DNA of 64,000 nt, taken from Gadus chalcogrammus. Lineage: Eukaryota; Chordata; Actinopteri; Gadiformes; Gadidae. Positions within the stretch are counted from its first letter, which is position 1. Each line of letters starts with the position of its first letter. The translations under genes and the position numbers were made by a program. Below the pieces are notes generated by a model. The model ran no database searches. It was not told the DNA's origin and saw only the letters and a list, made by a program, of their open reading frames with translations. Positions 42,973 through 56,129 of this stretch are shown here, one piece after another. The stretch spans positions 13,465,561-13,529,560 of the forward strand of contig NC_079420.1 in assembly GCF_026213295.1 (NCBI RefSeq). Reading direction: 5' to 3'.

Positions 42973-43774
42973 ATGCATCTGCTTAAGTCTGAACCTGCTT
43001 GTCATTCGGCCTGTCAGTCTGTCAGTCCAATTGCCAGTCTGTCCGTCCATCATTCCGTACACGCTTCCTGTCCTTCCTCTGCCAGCCTTCTGTGTGCCGG
43101 TATACAGAGGGAAAATGAATATTTCATCACGTGGGATGAGTCCCAGGCTCCCTCGCGTTCCTCAGCAGATGCACCACTGCCCTAGTGTGGAGTTTGCCGA
43201 ACAGAAGGAGCGCTTTGTAGCACCGGATAACCATCTAGGTGTGAGCGTCTGCAGATCGCCTGCTCCCGACGGCGTGACCAGCCATATCGGCTCATCTGTT
43301 AGGATTACTCCGTAATACATAAACATTACGACCGGAGATAAAAACATCACCTTAAGGTCTTAAGGTTATCTTTTGGTCCATTTTATTGTTACAGGAGAAA
43401 CATAGTATTTTGGTTGTTGCATGATATGAGGCCACAGCATTTATCTTCACCGCGGACTGACAGCTATATTTTCATTCCTGTAGATGGATAGATAACCAGA
43501 GATAATATGACGTAAGGATAGAAATACACACAGAATAATTTGCAGTACATTCGTCAGGCAAAGGACGAGGATGTAACCTGTGATTCACTTAGTCATTTTA
43601 CTGCAGATGCTTTGTCAAGGAGTTCAGGGTAATTAGAGCGCCCAGTGTTCCCAGATAATGTATTCATAGAGCCTGAGTTGCCTCTCCCTCTCCTCTTCTT
43701 GCATTAGCATATCATTTTGTCATGAGACAGAAGGAAGGAGACACTTCCTCTCATTCAGCGGCAACTACCTGCAT

Positions 43775-43915
43775 TCTACCTGGGTTGGACCTGGGTCCTA
43801 CTTGGGTTGGACATGGGTTCTCCCTGAGATTGACCTTGGTTTGACATGGGTTCTACCTGGGTTTGACCTGGGTTTGACATACGTTCTACCTGGGTTTGAC
43901 ATGGGTTCTACCCAG
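43775..43915. repeat. ACCTGGGTTTGACATGGGTT-type tandem repeat
   Basis: Imperfect 12- to 24-bp tandem units alternating TACCTGGGTTTGAC and ATGGGTTCTACC. Confidence 0.9.
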
Positions 43916-44099
43916 AGGCATGCAGAGATTCTCTTGTTCATATTACTGTGCTTATGTTTGTGTGTTTGCGGGCTTCTTTGTGCGTTTGTTTCTAGACAGC
44001 AGACAGGACAACATTTTGAACTACTGACTGTCACTCTGTCACACACAATGGTTACAAACACATCAACAACATGAATAACTGTAAAGAAGGACTTTGAGA

Positions 44100-44460
44100 C
44101 AAATGTGAGTGGCGATAAAGCTTTATGGTGATGGACAGTGGTGTGCCGGCATCGGGCAAACCGGGACCAAACCAAGTGGGCTGCTGCATCTGTAGGCCGG
44201 CGGACCCTCAAAAGATCAATAATGTTTTTACCGGCCCTGTCTGTCTCTCGACCGGCCCTCTCTGTGAGCCTGCCAATTGGGGTGCGTATGAGAGCGGCCT
44301 GCGATCGAGTTCCGGGGCTGGGCTCGACTGCCAACCGATGCACATCCGATCACCGATAACATCTCGACAATGGTCTGGGATTTTCTGTCCGATGATGCCA
44401 GGGGAAGGATTTTTAAGGAGGGCCGACCGCCATTGACAACTGACCCTGGGGGTTGGATGA
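44100..44460. repeat. Possible dispersed repeat, GACAGTGGTGTGCCGGCATC
   Basis: A GC-rich island with GGGACCAAACCAAGTGGGC, GGCCGGCGGACCCTCAAAAG and repeated CGACCGGCCC words, unlike its AT-rich surroundings. It resembles decayed fish retroelement sequence, but I cannot name the family. Confidence 0.35.
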
Positions 44461-45212
44461 GGAAGGGTTTTACCGCAAGCTCAGCAGTCGCCGCCGCTCA
44501 TTGAAAGGGAAATGCGGGTCAGCTGTCAGCTGGTGTGCGCGGATCCGGCGACGAGCCGTGCTCCCGTTGACCCCGACGTGAGCTGCGTTTGCCCTCATAG
44601 AGATACCTCACCTTCGTTAGCCTCGTCTAGCTGCAGTCAATGGATCCCTCAGGAGGGACAACAGCAGAGGCTGATATTAGAGACAATGTGGGAGGAAGGG
44701 AAACCACTGCTCAACTCATCGTGTTGTAATTAAATACAAGTAGCTGCTGGCCTTCTGTGAGAGAATGGGCTGACAGCTCATTACTCAAGAGTATCTACTT
44801 GTCCCGGTGTATTGGGGGGGGGGAGGCCAACAAATGAGTTGAGGTCATGGAATTGGTTATGGAATCACCATCATGAACGTGCTGATGCTTAATAGAGTGA
44901 AATCCTGAGACCAAATATTTCTGGAATGATATTGACCAATGAATCCAATCCAAAGTATGATGTTCTCGGGATGTTTTCCCTGGGCTTTTACACTCCTTTT
45001 CCTTCTGGGAAAAATAGAGTAAAAGTGTGCCTTGGTAAGAGACCAAACCCTCATCCCTGTAGCTCTGCCCTCGTTACCCTTTTAATTGCCATTAAACTGG
45101 TACGAAATAAAGAAAAATGCATCTCATATTCAGGGCCGAACAGCACAGTTGGTTGTCTGCATCCACTGCTTGATGGTTCAGTATCCTCCCACTAGATCAA
45201 ATATTAATTGAC

Positions 45213-45213
<1 letters not shown>

Positions 45214-45283
<70 letters not shown>

Positions 45284-45302
45284 GTGTGTGTGTGTGTGTG
45301 AG
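45214..45302. repeat. (TG)n microsatellite
   Basis: TG repeat of about 85 bp with one GCG interruption. Confidence 0.97.
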
Positions 45303-45489
45303 TGTGAGTGAGGGTCCAGATTACACATTCACTGCAGGGTCCAGATTCTCTTCAAGAGGAACTTATTAAGGATAACAGTTATTAGTTATTCCCAATAATT
45401 CATTTGCAGTGCATGCCTTTGAATAACAGGCTGCTGTGTATCCCCTAGTGTCTGAATATCTGACCACAAAATACTACAACTACTACGAC

Positions 45490-45872
45490 CGGTGCTGGCA
45501 GGGCCGCAGAAACAAAAGGGATAGAACCCAAATGCAGAACGACAACTCAGGAATGAAACAAAAAGGCTTCAATAAAGAAAACTCAAAATCTCAGTTCTTC
45601 GAACCGGCGTAGAAAAGGCTAACAACCAGAAACTAGGCAGGCAAAGGTTCTGACAACAATAATGATCCGACAAGGGAACAAAGAGAGTGGGGTAAATATG
45701 GGGAGAGACTAATGAGGGCAGGTCGAAGATTTCCAAAAAGCTCAGGTGAGGGGAATGAAGTAATTGCAGATGAGAGTGGCATGGTCTGTGAAGCGAGGGG
45801 GAGGGTCTGAGGGTATCTGGTGGACAGATGGAGAATGGAAACTAAACAGAGAGTCAGATCATGACACATTTT
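45490..45872. repeat. Dispersed repeat sharing words with 57650
   Basis: Contains ACCCAAATGCAGAACGAC, AATGATCCGACAAGGGAAC and GATCATGACACA. The 57.6-58.0 kb segment has ACCCAATAGCAGACGG, AATGATCCGACAAGGAAC and CCATGACACC in the same order. Two relics of one repeat family; the type is recognised as common in fish but not named. Confidence 0.7.
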
Positions 45873-45984
<112 letters not shown>

Positions 45985-46189
45985 TAAACTGTGAACTGAT
46001 AATGAGCCTGGTAATGTTGTTGTGTGGTTGATGCTGTGTGTGTGTGCGTGCGTGTGTGTGGGTCCCTTCGTGCGTGTGTGTGCTTCACCAACAGCGACCC
46101 GACTATCCAAGAGCTTGCAAGGGCCTCTCTTTTACTCGACATGAGGAGACATGAGGTCTGGCAAGAGAGTGGTCAGACGGGCCTGACCT

Positions 46190-46890
46190 GATCACCTTAT
46201 GTGGTGGGGCAGGGGTGTAGCTTGAATGGACTGGGGCAGACTGGGACATTGAACCCTCTCAGAGGACTAAATAACAGATCCCTTTGTTTGTGTGAAAGCA
46301 ACAAGTGTAGAAACAACAGCAGCATCAATTGCATTGAACTGGTCTTAGCCTACAGGGGAAACCCCTCTGCTAATCACTATGTGTCCAAGTCAACTCTTAA
46401 AAACACAGCATGGACAAGGCCATAGTTACTTTCACCATAAAAGCGAGATTACAGTTCCTTCCACCAAGCCTTTCTATCTGGTTTCCTGGCAATCACACCA
46501 CTCACTGTATTTATCAGGATCGCGAGCAGTTAACTGAATCCATGTAACACGTTCTGAAAGGCTGCTACATTTTCAAAGGCCTCTACATCGCCCGGCATGG
46601 CAGAATAGTTGACATAATAACCAAGGACATCGCATCCATTCCTGTCGCGAACTGTCCATGTTCTGCCCCTGTCAAAATGAAAATGATGTATTTCAACATT
46701 GCTACCAAACCATGTTGTAGATGAGGAGCTAAGAGAAGTCGGTTTTAGGTAGGCCTTATGTAGGTCTCAATATAAAGGTATAACCTTTGATTAAACCCTA
46801 GAGGAAGACATCCTTGCGAAACCTGTGAAATATGAACATTCATTCCAAGCCGAAACATAGCTATAGTTGACAGCTAAAGGTCTTCATTTT
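46190..46890. other. Intronic sequence, no recognised feature
   Basis: Unique sequence, no gene or repeat recognised. Confidence 0.5.
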
Positions 46891-46905
46891 TGTGTGTTTG
46901 TGTCT

Positions 46906-47040
<135 letters not shown>

Positions 47041-47308
47041 GTGCATTTTTGCAGTGTTCTTTATTAATCCCAGTCTCCCAGCTTGAAATCACCAAAGGAA
47101 ACAAAGTAAGGAGCGTACAGCTGCCGCTGGTGTGACTCATCCCAGTGAAGGTCCTGACCTGTCTGTATGTTTGGATGGTGCGTCTGTGTGGATATGATGA
47201 GTCATTGGGGTTCCTGTGATAACAGTTGTGGTAACAGCCGGCTGGGTGGGTGGTGTTATAGAACAGGTTGGAGGGAAGTTTCTCCAAGAGAGAGAGGGAC
47301 ACAGTGAG

Positions 47309-47466
<158 letters not shown>

Positions 47467-47670
47467 TTATGTGGTATTTTGTATTTGTATTTGTGCATGT
47501 AATTCTCCATGCTGAGCCTGGTAGTGGTGTGTAGCTGATGGTGACGGAGGAAGCTTTCCTCCGTCTCTCAGCTTTGAGTTGCATGGAACATAAAGGAACA
47601 TACCTGTTTGCATCTCAATACCAGCACATGCATGTTTTATGCTTGGTATGTTAGTCCTCATACTATGCTG

Positions 47671-47674
<4 letters not shown>

Positions 47675-47756
<82 letters not shown>

Positions 47757-47797
47757 GTGTTCGTGTGTGTGTGTGTATCTGCGTGTGTGTGTGTCAG
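47675..47797. repeat. (TG)n microsatellite
   Basis: TG repeat with TCG and ATCTGCG interruptions in the 3' third. Confidence 0.97.
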
Positions 47798-48276
47798 TGT
47801 TTTTGTCACAATTGTAGTATATGTGTAATGCATGCTTAAATGCAGGTAATTGTATTGCGCATCCGAGTTTAGACAATGTGTAATACCCACTTTGTCTGTG
47901 TGTGTGTTTATGTACACCTAAAATCCCAGCAAAAATGTGTTGATCAGAGATAGTTTGGTCACGCTCACAGCTGAACATCTGCCAGAGCTCGTCCATGCAT
48001 TCACCTGCTCCACATTAGCAGCCTAATGTGTGGTGTACTCACAATTGAAAGAATCTGTCTTTCTCTATCCAGCAATCACTCTATCCATCTATGTATCTCT
48101 CTACTGTTTAATTTGTGGAATACTAACAGTCCAGAATGTCCGTCCGTCTGTCTGTCTGTCTGGACTGTGTCAATACTGACGTTGAACCTTGAAAAATCAT
48201 TGCTTCTGGTTCAAGAGCCAGAAGCAAGTCATGTCCAATATTATTTGTATATGCCTTATCCCTTAATTACAGTTAT

Positions 48277-48800
48277 GATGGGTACACACTACAGGATAAT
48301 TAGCCAGATTTTGCGCCCCCTTCCGACCCTAAGAGGCCCAATTTTTGGATGGTCAACCCCAAAAAATTGCTGGATTATCCTGTGGTGCATGGTAAGAGTG
48401 ATTTTACGATCTGGGCCTCACCTATTCGATCCGATATCCTGTAGTTGGGGGGAACCCTCGATGACAGCCGAGGATGATCAGGATCAATTGATTCTGACGA
48501 CGATAGCCGACAGATGATAGCTAATTGGGAGCCACGATAATTTACCTTCATACCAACAATTCAACAAATAATCATATTCGATGCCATGGCGGCAAAAGCA
48601 CAAGTGGCCTTCCGGATTGGGGGAACTGCTTGTATGTTTAAGATCTTTCCCAAAAAACTATTGCAAAAGCCAGTATACCTAGCTCCTCCCGACCGCCAGG
48701 TTTGTTCACACTAAAGTCACGATTTTGATAGCGAGATTGTAGAGTTCTGAGGATTTGAAAATCGTGAGTTGGTTGTTCGGTTAATGTGTGGTAGGCTGTG
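48277..48800. mobile_element. Possible non-autonomous DNA transposon (hAT-like)
   Basis: The left end GGGTACACACTACAGGATAA and the right end TTAATGTGTGGTAGGC are roughly inverted (ACACACTA versus the complement of TGTGTGGT). The interior has repeated inverted words (GATTATCCTG / CAGGATAAT; GATATCCTGTAG). No clear 8-bp target duplication could be fixed. Confidence 0.4.
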
Positions 48801-48899
48801 TTGCAATAATAGTTTATTTCCACATACTAAACGACTAGAGTCAAAGGTATCTTAATCTGTCATAAATTGTGGGGTCCCTCGCGTTTTCTAAATTATAAA

Positions 48900-49740
48900 T
48901 ATTTTCTACTGTGTACTGTGTACCCAGGAATACAGTGTCAAAGGGCTTTACAGGCAATATATTTATGACACCCCCTAATGTAGTGTCATAAATGCCCTAA
49001 TGCCCTCAAAGGGCAGAAAAAAGTTATTGGGAGCCAGTTGAGGGAGGAGAAAATAAGAGTAATGTGCTAAAATTTGGTGGAGTCTAGTAGCACCATTCTG
49101 CACAAGCTGGAGCCTTTGTCGTAGTGCAGTTCAGTAAACAATGAACAGTGTTTACAGCAATCTAGTCTAGACGATATAAATGCTTGGATGAGCATCTCTG
49201 CATCTGCTGCGGATAACCATGGTCTGATTAAGCAATGTATATAGGATGAAAGAATTGATTTCTGGTTATTATTTTTACATGTTGATCAAAATAAAGCATA
49301 GGATCGAACAGGACACCAAGATGTTTGACACAGGAATTGTGGGATCTAAAAAAAAATCAAACCACAGTGTGACATCTTCAAATTGGGTTTATTGTTGCTT
49401 TGGCCAATGGTTATCAGCTCCACTTTCCCTGTCTTAAGCTGCAAGTAGTCTTGGGTAATCCATCTTTAATTGCAGTCAAGCAATATTCAACCTTCTGGAT
49501 CTGGGAGTTGTTTGATCCAATATGAATAGCGAATGATATTGCCAAGAGGAAGCATGTAGATTGCAAAGAGCAGTGGACCAAGGACCGGGAAAGACCAAAG
49601 CTTAGGGGGCAGTGTTTTGATATTGACTCTTCACAAAGACCAAATTGGGTTATTTTTCTGTTTAATAATTCTTCTGACCAAAATATGGATTACCAGAGCT
49701 GACCTTCAGATTGATTAAATTCCAAATAGCAGGCTTCACT
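48900..49740. repeat. Degraded teleost retroelement-type dispersed repeat
   Basis: Successive words TTGGGAGCCAGTTGAGGGAG, CAATCTAGTCTAGACGATAT, GATGAGCATCTCTGCATCTG, CAAGATGTTTGACACAGG and GCCAAGAGGAAGCATGTAGA match the order seen in an abundant fish dispersed repeat. Stop-ridden, no open frame. Confidence 0.6.
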
Positions 49741-49885
49741 GAACCAAGGCGAGAAACTGCCATTTAGATTGATAAATTCTTTATTGTTTGATTCCTTCCT
49801 TTTTTAATGTATCGACATCTTAAAACCAAAGTCAGGGTCCGGATTAGGGTTGACATTGGTAGAAATAGACATACATTAAGAAGTC

Positions 49886-50042
49886 TTCTTGATAGTCGTG
49901 TGGTTAGGGTGTTTCCCAGCCCAAAGTTTCCGGCCTTGGACCCCAATGGCCTCTGTCTACCTTTATTATACATTTTATTCACATCAATCATTATTTGTTT
50001 TTATCCTATTCCAAGCAGGGTATAAATCAACTAAATAATTAT
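49886..50042 (+). repeat. Degenerate SINE of the 38355 family
   Basis: GATAGTCGTGTGGTTAGGGT then GTTTCCCAGCC aligns with GATAGCCTAGTGGTTAGGGT at 38364. The tail-like GGTATAAATCAACTAAATAA matches only loosely. Confidence 0.55.
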
Positions 50043-51915
50043 AGTGGGGAACCTCAGAAGTAATGTAAACCAAACATAAACGTATGTTGACTGCAGCGGG
50101 ATCAGCCTTGTTCAATCTCACAGAGATAAGGCAGAGATGATGTATAGTGTAGCTCTAGGGCTATTACTACTGTCGGCTCCCTGGGTCAAACATCCCGTAA
50201 TAACACATAATCTAACGTCAGAGTGCTGGATTCAGGCTTTCGCTGGCTGCTCCCCAGGGGCGCAACTTGTTTCAGACGCTTGGAGAGTGAAATTGATTTC
50301 ACTTTGAACTATGACTAGCTGTCGTCTGAATCGCACGGTTCCATCAGCGCTATCAGATTGGACATATGGACGGTGCGTGTCCAGAGCACCTGAAAGGGTT
50401 TCACCGGGCTGCCCTTTAGATAAAAGATGTGTTGGTTACGCTGAGGATCAGATGGCTGTTTGCTGAGAACTTAATATTCTTGCAAGGCAGCTTGTTTTCT
50501 CCCCGATTCGGGCTCGTCAAATAATTTGCAATCGAATAATTGTAATTGTTTGAATCTGATATTTCAGCGGCTCAGTCTTCAGCACTCTCGAATACTAGAG
50601 ACTTTTTGGGTCCCGACCCCAATGGAGTGTGAACACATGGACTTCCTCTCAAAAAAAATACACTAGGGTCCAGAGCACCTCCAATCCATACAAGGGTATG
50701 TGGCATGCAGAGCATTGGTGACAAAACAACTCAAAACCGCTTCCATTACTGCGGCTCCAATCGCACCAATGAATAAATCCGGAAAATTGTCAATCTGTGA
50801 TGTGGTCACTCAGGACTCATCAGCAGCCAACCCTCGATGGCTTCCTCCCCCTCCTCCACACGTCATGCTATCTGAGTGCCTTTGTGACATTTCCAGCTCT
50901 CTCCTTATGCATGGAAGTGAATGGTTTGCGCGCTCCAAAGAGTGCCAGATAAGTGCCATGGAACAAGCTATTAGAGAGGTCCCGTTCCCCGTGTGCACGG
51001 CATCTATCAGGGCGTAGGGACGGCCAAGGCCCCCTCATCGGCATGCAGATGGAGGATAATGCAACCGTGGGTACGAGATGGTAAACGCTGCCATGTTATC
51101 TGAAGACCGGCATGTTTCAAAAGGAGTATTTCCCCTGAACAATTTGACGATGTCCTGCACCTCTAGGGAACATTAGAGAAGATTGTCGCACTCACATATT
51201 CACTGCCTTGCTTACTCTAATGCCCTGGAAATATGAGGCCAATGCCAGCAGTTTTAGAAATCAAACACTTTGGTGTCGCTGGAGCCCATTTTGCTGCCAT
51301 TTTCTCTTTGCAATATTAAACAGCAAACCAAAAAGGAGAGAGCTCCTACTCTACATGACTGTGTTCGTCTGAGAAGAGTGGTTGTCCAGTGTCTGGGTTG
51401 TGAGCCCTACAGAAGGTTTGTTTGTTGTGTAGAGCAATGTTTCACCCAATAATAACATAAGGACAATCCCCCTATTCACACCGGCATCATCTCATTATTT
51501 TTACTGCCAGTAATGTACCATGTGCCATGTATTAAACAACTTCAAAGGGTAAACCAGCCATTTCAAAGAGACATACGTTTGATTCATTAAAATGTTATTT
51601 TGCGCAAAGTCGCGTCACCATGGTGTTGAGGGCCTGAATCGTGGGTAGCAGTAGATGTAAGCAGCAGGAGAGCTGTGGTGTCCGGGTGCCTCTTTGGTTG
51701 AAGAGGCTGTTGAGAACCCCGGCCCCATGCTATCACACGCAACACAATACTGTCTGATAAACAGTACGCTGACTAAGCCTCGGACCCCAACACTCAACCC
51801 AAACAGACTACAGTGCTGGATGAGTCGAGTGTCCCTGGGTAACCCGAGCTACAGACTGCGGGCTGGCTAGATGGAACCTAACACAGTGTTGTGACACTGG
51901 CTGGGTCAGGCAATG
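50043..51915. other. Unique intronic block, possible conserved elements
   Basis: Almost 1.9 kb without microsatellites or recognisable transposon relics, unusual for this window. Contains AATAATTTGCAATCGAATAATTG-like AT-rich words near 50520-50550 (only partly quoted). No exon structure seen. Confidence 0.3.
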
Positions 51916-51917
51916 TA

Positions 51918-52510
51918 GTTTAGTTTATAAAGTACCCCCTCAAGCACAAGGCCATGACACAAAGGGCTTGACATAGAAGAATAACGCTTTGAAATAATTA
52001 AAGGGCTATCATTAAAAGACAATTGTTTCAAAGATAAACTTAAAATAATATCTAAGATCTTAAGAGAGCGAATTATAGATCAAGAAATTGTGAAGTGTAG
52101 AGGAAGACTGCAGTTGTTCCGGAAGTTTGTTCGCTAAAGTGGCAGTAGATTAAAACGTAATACTGCTCCCCTCTGCTTGTTTTAAACCCTGGGAACAGTA
52201 AGAAGGCTGGTCCTCCCATAAATTCTGCCGTTCTTGCTATGTTCTTGACAGAATAGTAGGCAGATTTTCTAATGGTGTGGTTATAAAGGCCATATAATGC
52301 CTACGATAGTTCTAATTTGTGCTATAGATCGGTTTCCACCTGTTCTTCAGGTGTTGTGTCGGTGGGTCGTGCACTGTGTTTTTTTATAATCAGACCTGAT
52401 GCTGTCTTCCGGGTGTCCAGAGTTGAGGTTGAAGGAGCAAATGTGGTCCCTTTGTTCCTTAGTGGGTGTAAACTTGAGCTTTTGGCTTTGAACCAAGATT
52501 AGCCCAGGGG
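51918..52510. repeat. Degraded dispersed repeat with AGTTGTTCCGGAAGTTTG
   Basis: TAGTTTAGTTTATAAAGTAC at the start, then GCAGTTGTTCCGGAAGTTTG and AATAGTAGGCAGATTTTCTA follow the word order of the dispersed repeats at 20190 and 40105. Old copy, no coding capacity. Confidence 0.5.
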
Positions 52511-52514
52511 TAAC

Positions 52515-54000
52515 GAAGTAACAGAGTTATTCAGTGATAGCTCTCTTGTGGAAAACACTGGAAGTTCACAATCCTGCTGTATATCAAATAACTTTAACTT
52601 TGTTTTGAGTGCAGCAAATGGTCTCTAACAGTTTTGTTGAATCTCATAAGCACAGATGCATATTTGTTTTCGCTCTGTGCGCAAAACATTGAACAAAAGA
52701 AAACACTGTAGCATCGAATTAATTGTCCCAGCCAGTAGCCGGTAAACAGTAAAAGAAAAAACAGAACACAGTTGAGGAATAGAAAGCGAGTCGGAGCATA
52801 GTGACAGGGGCTCCATCCCAACAGAGATGGCCCTTAAATGACCTAGTAACCCTCCACTGCTTTAATCTTATGATTCAGCCCTAATCAAAGCTGGGCTGGA
52901 TCAAACTCTCTGATCAAACTCAGTTTCACAAAGAAAACCGCTGATGGTGCCAGTTTTCTGCCCTTCCCCCCCCCCCCTCCCGCTGTTTCTCCTCCCACTA
53001 AATATTCAACAACTTTTCATTGATTATGCAATAACATACCAATCAGTCCATTCTTCCAGCTCTGCCTTCCTGCGCGAGCGGACGCTGCATTTGCTAATTG
53101 GCTAAGCACTCTAGACAAGTAAACCAACCCTAGCTCTCTCCGCTGGCACCCTGCTTCTCTCCTGACCCGGGCCTATGGGCAGACACAGCTACCAAACCGC
53201 AAGCAATTAAAGAGGAAAAAGCCAGTGTGCGGTTTTGATTTGACTGGTAGTACTTTAAAACTACTTTATGTCCACGGCTTTGGTAGGATCCTCCCGCCTC
53301 CCGGGAGGATCCCTCCAGCACAACAACAGCACTCTCAGGTCTTCCTCCAGAAGATAACATTGCAGCCGTGAGTCCCCATGATGCGATTATGAGTGTTTTC
53401 AGGGAGAGAGGAAAGTGTTTGCTTGAGTATACAAGAGAACCCTTGTTCAGCCCTTTGTGTTGTGCCCCAAGCCGCTTCATACCGAATGGTGAAAAAACGT
53501 GAGAATCAAGACTCAATGATCGATACGATCTTGTTAAACCTGCATTATAAACAAAAAGAAGAATTCTTTATATTTTCTCGGTTTTAATTAATTTCTCCTT
53601 TTTTTTTAAGTCGTTGTTGACATATGCTTCGGTATGCCGCTCAAACTTCAAGATACTGCAAGTCAAGATTTGGTTGAATAAAGATGATGATAATTCAAGG
53701 CTGCCTCTCCTATTGCTGTATTCGTTGCTACTGATCGCGATACTTCAACTCAAGCAGGAATCTGGTGATCCCTTGCACGATCCTTGGGCTCTCCCCTCGT
53801 GAAAGGTGTCTGCTTCTCCTTGAGTAAGTTGTTTTGGGGTGTTTGGGAGGGTCAACAGTATTCACTGTAGATTTTGCGTGTTTGAGTGTTTTGAGTGGAT
53901 GTAAGACAAGTGTATTTTAATCCGCAGAGGCTGCAGAAAGGCTGTCCATTTAGAAGAACATGACACACAATTACCAGGCTCTAGATTAATAATTAATGTG
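52515..54000. other. Intronic sequence, no recognised feature
   Basis: Unique sequence with a C homopolymer near 52968-52977 and a palindromic CCTCCCGGGAGG at about 53297. No exon found. Confidence 0.5.
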
Positions 54001-54260
54001 AGACTTTCTAGATCCCCAAGCACACTTGTTTCTTACTCTTCCCTCGCTCTCTGCCCCACTCTTATGTATAATTCTCAATTCTGTGTTTGTCTCTCTCTCT
54101 TCGACTCTATTTTCTCTCTCTGTTTCTTCTCTATTCGTCTCTCTTGCTGTCAGTCTTTCAGTCTCTCTGTCCGCGGGTCTATGTCCCTCTCCATATTTGT
54201 CTCTTGGTACCTCTCTCCCTACCTCTCTCAGTGTGTCTCTCTCTGTCAGTGGATGTGAGT
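54001..54260. repeat. Pyrimidine-rich low-complexity tract
   Basis: TCTCTCTCTTCGACTC and CTCTCTCAGTGTGTCTC words. The overlapping open frames are composition artefacts. Confidence 0.75.
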
Positions 54261-55012
54261 GTTGTGTGCGAGTGTGTGAGCGGAGCTCTCACAGGGCTAG
54301 TGTTGTCAGGTGTGCGTGGTCAGGTATGTGTAGAGGATGAACGATATGATTGTCTCTTCTGTTGATAGTGATTCAACACTGCTGTGTGAAATTATTACAG
54401 ATACACACAGTATTTTCTTTGCTAATTTTCAGCAAGAATTGACTCAGTGGATTTGGTCTGTTGGTCAATTATTGTAATGAAGTGGACTACTGCTGTCGGG
54501 CAGCCATCCTCCCCTGGACTAGATGGAGTCCCCTCAAAGCCCTAGGGGTTTTTCTTGGAACTGCTTGGAAATTATATAAACACTGTTTGTAATTTACATT
54601 TTAAATGTACTTGGAACACCTTTGAGCTTCATGCACTTCTACCAAACAGCAGAAGACCTATTTAAAAAAAACAATATTTTATGTGCACAGACTTTATCAT
54701 CTTATCCAGATGTATTTCAAGCAGAGAACAGTGTATGGACACTTATATACATTGCAGTCAAACATATTGTGCCTGAATACACTATCAAAGAAAATCACTA
54801 TTTAAAATATTTAATATAGGGCTTTTATCAATTGACCATGAAAACACTTTTGGCTTTGAATTAAAAAGACTAAGTGAGAGACGTATTTATCCTCCTCCTC
54901 TGTCATCCTGACATGACAGAGGGGGCCTCTGTCATGTTTGAGAGGGGGGTGGACTTGGCCTCCGTTTACGGCCCGGAGAGAGATCCTTCAGGGATGACAA
55001 TCGTCTGCAGCG

Positions 55013-55231
55013 CTCTACACCCTAGCAATCGATCCACTGCTAATCAAGCTCACACCGGGTCTGCCAGGACTATTTCTGAGGCTGGTATCCGCTAGCCTGA
55101 CAGCATATGCTGATGACATCGCAGTATTCATCAGAGAAACTAAAAAATGTCCCATCCTTTATCCCGAATATCAACTTCTTTGCAGAAGTGGGACCAGCTT
55201 AAAGTTAAACTGGGCTGAAGTCGAGGGGTAA
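55013..55231 (+). pseudogene. LINE reverse-transcriptase fragment with YADD motif
   Basis: The frame reads LYTLAIDPLLIKLTPGL, then LVSASLTAYADDIAVFI, then GTSLKLNWAEVEG and a stop. The YADD box at 55106-55117 (YADDIAVF context), preceded by the LYxLAIxPLL segment and followed by xxLNWxKSE-like sequence, is the catalytic palm region of Tx1/L1-type non-LTR retrotransposons of fish. Only about 73 codons remain, with no endonuclease or remaining palm, so it is dead. A 10-bp inverted repeat CCTCTGTCAT / ATGACAGAGG lies just upstream near 54895-54921. Confidence 0.85.
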
Positions 55232-55594
55232 TGTAGGATGCCATTAGACATACCCCCAAAACTTCCCTAAACTGCGAGTTGGCATTACCTGTCTCTTTGC
55301 CACTTTGAATACATTTGTCTGTGTCTGGTATGAAGAGGCGATGGGTCGGGGTGGCCTCCTCTGAGTGCTCTGTTGGGTCTGTGGGGGGGGTCCGACAGGT
55401 CTGTGAGCGAGAGTTAAATGGAGGGTAGCGGCGGGAAGGATGAGGGCTCTGGGAGACCTGTTGGCATGATGGAGGGTTCCGGAGGGTGTCTGGAGGTTCC
55501 TCAGTCCGTTGCTGTTGTTGTTTACACTGCTGTTTGTTTACAATTGACGTGATGGATGGAGCACATCTGGCTGTCTGGAATGGCAGCCAGCAAA

Positions 55595-55712
<118 letters not shown>

Positions 55713-55803
55713 CTGCCAGCAAAAGACTAGGCCAGTACATCACACTAAGCAGTAAATGTAATCAAGTCTCTCTCTCTCTCCCTCTGTGTGTCTCTCTCCC
55801 CAG

Positions 55804-55939
55804 GTGGGGTGTGTATAGCCCAGTCTGTGAAGGTCCCCAGGGAGCCGCGACCAGGAGAGTTTGATAAGACCATCCAGCGGCTGATGGAGACCCCCAACGC
55901 CCGCGCTGTCATCATGTTCGCCAATGAGGACGACATCCG
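55804..55939 (+). CDS. grm8: mGluR8-like receptor, exon B (ligand-binding domain)
   Basis: Internal exon of 136 nt, phase 1 in and phase 2 out. With the last base of exon A it encodes [19 protein letters not shown], then [20 protein letters not shown] and ANEDDIR. GVCIAQS..PREP..GEF and [12 protein letters not shown] are group III receptor hallmarks; the [17 protein letters not shown] form is that of mGluR8. It forms part of lobe II of the flytrap. The acceptor is CTCTCTCCCCAG/GTGGGG, so the exon itself begins with GT. The donor is CCG/GTAGAA. If intron B-C were retained the frame would stop at once (CGG TAG). An inverted, amplified copy of this exon's 5' boundary lies at 58070-58382. Confidence 0.96.
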
Positions 55940-55954
55940 GTAGAAACAAGACAC

Positions 55955-56065
55955 GAACGCACGCACGCACGCACGCACACACGCACACACACACACGTAC
56001 ACACAAGTACACACACGTACACACACGTACACACGCACACACACGCACACACATACACACATGCA
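55955..56065. repeat. (ACGC)n and (CA)n with CACACGTA units
   Basis: Starts about 16 nt after the exon B donor: ACGC tetramers, then CA, then several ACACACGTAC octamer-like units. It occupies about a quarter of the 401-bp intron. Confidence 0.95.
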
Positions 56066-56129
56066 CGTAGACAGTGCCCTCATGCATTTTCCCCTAAAAC
56101 ATCGGTGTTCAGATAAAAGCTGAACACTG

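Noticed and set aside
43798..44343. 181-codon minus-strand open frame
   Set aside because: Covers the GGGTTTGAC-type tandem repeat and a GC-rich dispersed repeat; no family resemblance.
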